From positions 1 to 16,774 of the forward strand of contig SPJO01000059.1 in assembly GCA_006844635.1 (NCBI GenBank): 16,774 nt of DNA, read 5' to 3'. How positions within the stretch are numbered: the stretch's first letter is position 1; each line of letters opens with the position of its first letter. A program made the position numbers and the translations under genes. The notes under the pieces were generated by a model, which saw only the letters and a program-made list of their open reading frames with translations, was not told where the DNA came from and searched no databases. Origin of the DNA: Methylophilaceae bacterium. GTDB taxonomy: Bacteria; Pseudomonadota; Gammaproteobacteria; Burkholderiales; Methylophilaceae. Shown here one piece after another: positions 14,752 through 16,774 of this stretch.

Positions 14752-15564
14752 ATGCCTGAGTTGCCAGAGGTTGAAGTCACGCGGCAAGGGCTGTTGCCGT
14801 TGCTTAATCAAACGGTCAAGCAGGTGGTAGTGCGCAATGCCTCTTTACGGTGGCCGATTCCGGCACATTTGCCACAGACATTAGCGAATCAACGGTTGTT
14901 ACATTTAAACCGGCGCGCTAAGTATATTCTTGCCGAGTTTGAAAATGGCACCTTGTTAATTCACCTTGGCATGTCTGGGCATATTAGTTTGTTAGATAGA
15001 AACTACCCACCAGAGAAGCACGATCATTTTGATATCCAATTTAAGGGCGAGCAAGTGCTGCGTCTGAATGACCCAAGACGCTTCGGCGCGGTCTTATGGG
15101 CAGGTGAATTCCCCTATGAGCACGCACTATTGAGTAAGCTTGGACCTGAGCCGATGGATGATGCATTCAGTGCGCAATATTTGCTTGCGCAAATCCAATC
15201 TCGCAAAGCACCGATTAAAAATGTCATTATGGATGCGCATGTGGTGGTAGGGGTCGGTAATATTTATGCGAGCGAGTCTTTATTTCGTGCACGGATTAAT
15301 CCGCAACGACCAGCCAATCAACTACGGTTGGCACAAGGCAAGCGGCTGGTGAGTGAAATCAAAGCGACCCTGGCAGATGCATTAGAGGCAGGGGGGAGCA
15401 GCTTACAAGACTTTAAAGCCGTGAATGGAAAATCTGGTTATTTCCAACAGTCTTATTTTGTTTATGGCCGTACAGATAAGCCCTGCAAGGTTTGTGAACG
15501 GCCTGTTCAATGTATTCGTTTGGGCCAGCGCTCAACGTTTTATTGTCAACACTGTCAACGCTAA
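14752..15564 (+). CDS. mutM: formamidopyrimidine-DNA glycosylase (Fpg)
   Basis: The 270-residue enzyme excises 8-oxoguanine and formamidopyrimidines and cuts the abasic site. The start is fixed by chemistry: after Met removal P2 is the Schiff-base nucleophile, and MPELPEVE is exactly the family N-terminus. E3, K57, the LNDPRRFG loop, the helix-two-turn-helix GVGNIYASESLF, and R260 in the zinc-finger hairpin are all present. The zinc finger cysteines are C245, C248, C265 and C268. It lies seven bases after the DUF4340 stop with no visible promoter and a poor ribosome site (TAAG), so it is apparently the last cistron of the exporter operon. In many betaproteobacteria mutM is the direct divergent neighbour of the TPR-lolB-ispE block. 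Confidence 0.98.
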   Translation: MPELPEVEVTRQGLLPLLNQTVKQVVVRNASLRWPIPAHLPQTLANQRLLHLNRRAKYILAEFENGTLLIHLGMSGHISLLDRNYPPEKHDHFDIQFKGEQVLRLNDPRRFGAVLWAGEFPYEHALLSKLGPEPMDDAFSAQYLLAQIQSRKAPIKNVIMDAHVVVGVGNIYASESLFRARINPQRPANQLRLAQGKRLVSEIKATLADALEAGGSSLQDFKAVNGKSGYFQQSYFVYGRTDKPCKVCERPVQCIRLGQRSTFYCQHCQR

Positions 15565-15578
15565 AAAAGCGAATGACG

Positions 15579-15611
15579 AAAGTGAAAGCTTATAAAGCTT
15601 CTCTCACTTTT
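15579..15611 (+). terminator. candidate terminator between convergent mutM and GGDEF genes
   Basis: AAAGTGA+AAGCTT (15579-15591) pairs with AAGCTT and TCACTTT (15595-15600, 15604-15610), with a three-base loop and a three-base bulge. It lies 14 bases after the mutM stop and ends in only four T, so termination may be weak. The right arm lies inside the last codons of the convergent GGDEF gene. Confidence 0.45.
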
Positions 15612-16774
15612 GCTGATTTATTAGACTTGAATTTCGACCTTCTTTTGTCTTTTTCGGATGCTGATTTTGCAGAGTGGCTGCGTACAAGATTGCGGCCAGC
15701 TTTCTTCGCTCGGTACATCGCCGTATCCGCATTATTCAGGATTTCATCGATAGATTCGCCGATGTCTGCCACACCAAAGCTGGCGGTGATTGGGATATCT
15801 TTGCGAGAATAAACAACAGGTGTTGATGCAATCAGTTCTCTAATTTTCTCGGCTGTTACTACGGCTTCATCTAAGGTTGTGTTAGGTAGGAGCATCGCAA
15901 ACTCTTCACCACCAAAACGGCAACTAATATCCGATCTTCTTAACTTGTTTCTTAATAGCTCGGCAACATGTTGTAGCGCGGCATCGCCACCCGCATGACC
16001 AAACTCATCATTGATTTTTTTAAAGTGATCAACATCAAACATCACGATGCTAGCAGGCAACTCTTTTTTATAGCATTGTTTTAATAAGCTTGGCGCCGTG
16101 TCAAAAAACGCACGGCGATTGTTTAAGCCAGTCAATACATCGGTGCGCGCAGATATTTCTGCATTTCGAATCGACTGTTCAAGATCATAAGCCAACTCTA
16201 AATTGCCATTAATCATTTTTTGGAAAATGTGGCTAGTAGAAATGCAAGATAAAAACATAAAACAAGCGGCAATGCCGACCCATAGTGTTTCCATTTCACC
16301 GTGGGTGAGTAAGACGGTAATGATAGGAATCAGTGCCATACAAATCGTGCCAATTTGTACATAGCGAATATAGCCATACCAAGAGATTGCAGCTGCTGCT
16401 AAGCCAATTGAAAAGACACTAACGATGAATATTGAAGCAAGATTATCTTCTGGGGTGATAATCAGAATGCCGATACTCCAAGTTAGAAATAGTGCAAATA
16501 GAGAAATGGAAAATGGCTTTTCCCATTTTAAAATATCTTTACCGACTGGATTCTTTTTCTTGAAACTGGCGATGAGTGAAATACGAATAATGCCAAGCGT
16601 TATTGTGACTGAAAGCCATATTTTCAGAGCTTGATGGTCAGCGGAAGACCATAATGCGCAGACGAGAAAAAATGCTGCAAAGCCACTTAGGACTGCGGGC
16701 ACAAAGCTGTTGATATACAAAAGCCTGATTTTCTCTGTTAAAACATGTTGCTTTTTTTCTTCCACTGTTCTGCC
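15590..16774 (-). CDS. membrane-bound diguanylate cyclase (GGDEF), open to the right edge
   Basis: About 390 residues are visible. The N-terminal half has about six hydrophobic helices (roughly residues 17-180, numbering from GTG 16765) and the C-terminal half is a GGDEF domain of about 160 residues. The domain begins DVLTGLNNRRAF, carries MFDVDHFKKIND, the active-site motif GGEEF (285-289) and an intact inhibitory site RRSD (276-279). It should therefore make c-di-GMP with product inhibition. The last ~25 residues are a Lys/Arg/Ser-rich tail. GTG 16765 is a possible start, but there is no clear ribosome site and the frame stays open to the edge, so the true start may lie outside. It is convergent with mutM, 25 bases apart. 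Confidence 0.9.
   Translation of the reverse strand, partial: GRTVEEKKQHVLTEKIRLLYINSFVPAVLSGFAAFFLVCALWSSADHQALKIWLSVTITLGIIRISLIASFKKKNPVGKDILKWEKPFSISLFALFLTWSIGILIITPEDNLASIFIVSVFSIGLAAAAISWYGYIRYVQIGTICMALIPIITVLLTHGEMETLWVGIAACFMFLSCISTSHIFQKMINGNLELAYDLEQSIRNAEISARTDVLTGLNNRRAFFDTAPSLLKQCYKKELPASIVMFDVDHFKKINDEFGHAGGDAALQHVAELLRNKLRRSDISCRFGGEEFAMLLPNTTLDEAVVTAEKIRELIASTPVVYSRKDIPITASFGVADIGESIDEILNNADTAMYRAKKAGRNLVRSHSAKSASEKDKRRSKFKSNKSAKVREAL

Noticed and set aside
1..16774. CRISPR arrays, insertion sequences, prophage genes, toxin-antitoxin or defence genes
   Set aside because: I looked for repeats with regular spacing, transposase or integrase motifs and small paired ORFs, and found none.

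Overview
The window looks like a chromosomal segment of a betaproteobacterium, most likely of the Methylophilaceae type (Methylotenera/Methylophilus-like). This is inferred from the moderate-to-low GC, the betaproteobacterial style of Prs, L25 and LolB, and the gene order TPR-lolB-ispE-tRNA-Gln-prs-rplY-pth with ychF close by. The genus is a guess from recalled protein style, not a search result.

Layout. At the left edge is the 3' end of a FbpC/CysA-type ABC transporter ATPase (+). It is followed by a bidirectional terminator and an elongator tRNA-Met (-) with its own near-consensus sigma70 promoter. A GC-richer, hairpin-forming non-coding stretch (about 655-753) separates this promoter from ychF (-). 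A large CHASE-PAS-GGDEF-EAL cyclic-di-GMP protein (+) then sits between ychF and pth, in the opposite orientation to both. From about 4757 to 10489 a minus-strand block reads, in transcription order: TPR protein, lolB, ispE, tRNA-Gln, prs, rplY (L25/Ctc), pth. It supplies lipoprotein localisation, isoprenoid precursors, PRPP, a ribosomal protein and peptidyl-tRNA recycling. Intrinsic terminators follow tRNA-Gln and rplY, and an intercistronic inverted repeat lies between prs and rplY.

Divergent from the TPR gene is a plus-strand run of five tightly spaced genes (10686-15564). These are a Gld-type ABC exporter (ATPase, six-helix permease, GldG-like membrane-anchored periplasmic subunit), a DUF4340 protein and mutM (Fpg). 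An extended -10 promoter lies upstream. The last gene is a multi-helix membrane diguanylate cyclase (-), convergent with mutM and open to the right window edge.

Overall the region is mostly ordinary housekeeping chromosome. Two pieces look like insertions into an otherwise conserved block: the c-di-GMP gene between pth and ychF, and the ABC/GldG/DUF4340 module between the TPR gene and mutM. The less explained items are that ABC/DUF4340 module, the structured non-coding element downstream of ychF, and the terminator hairpin directly in front of prs. No CRISPR array, insertion sequence, prophage or evident defence system is visible.
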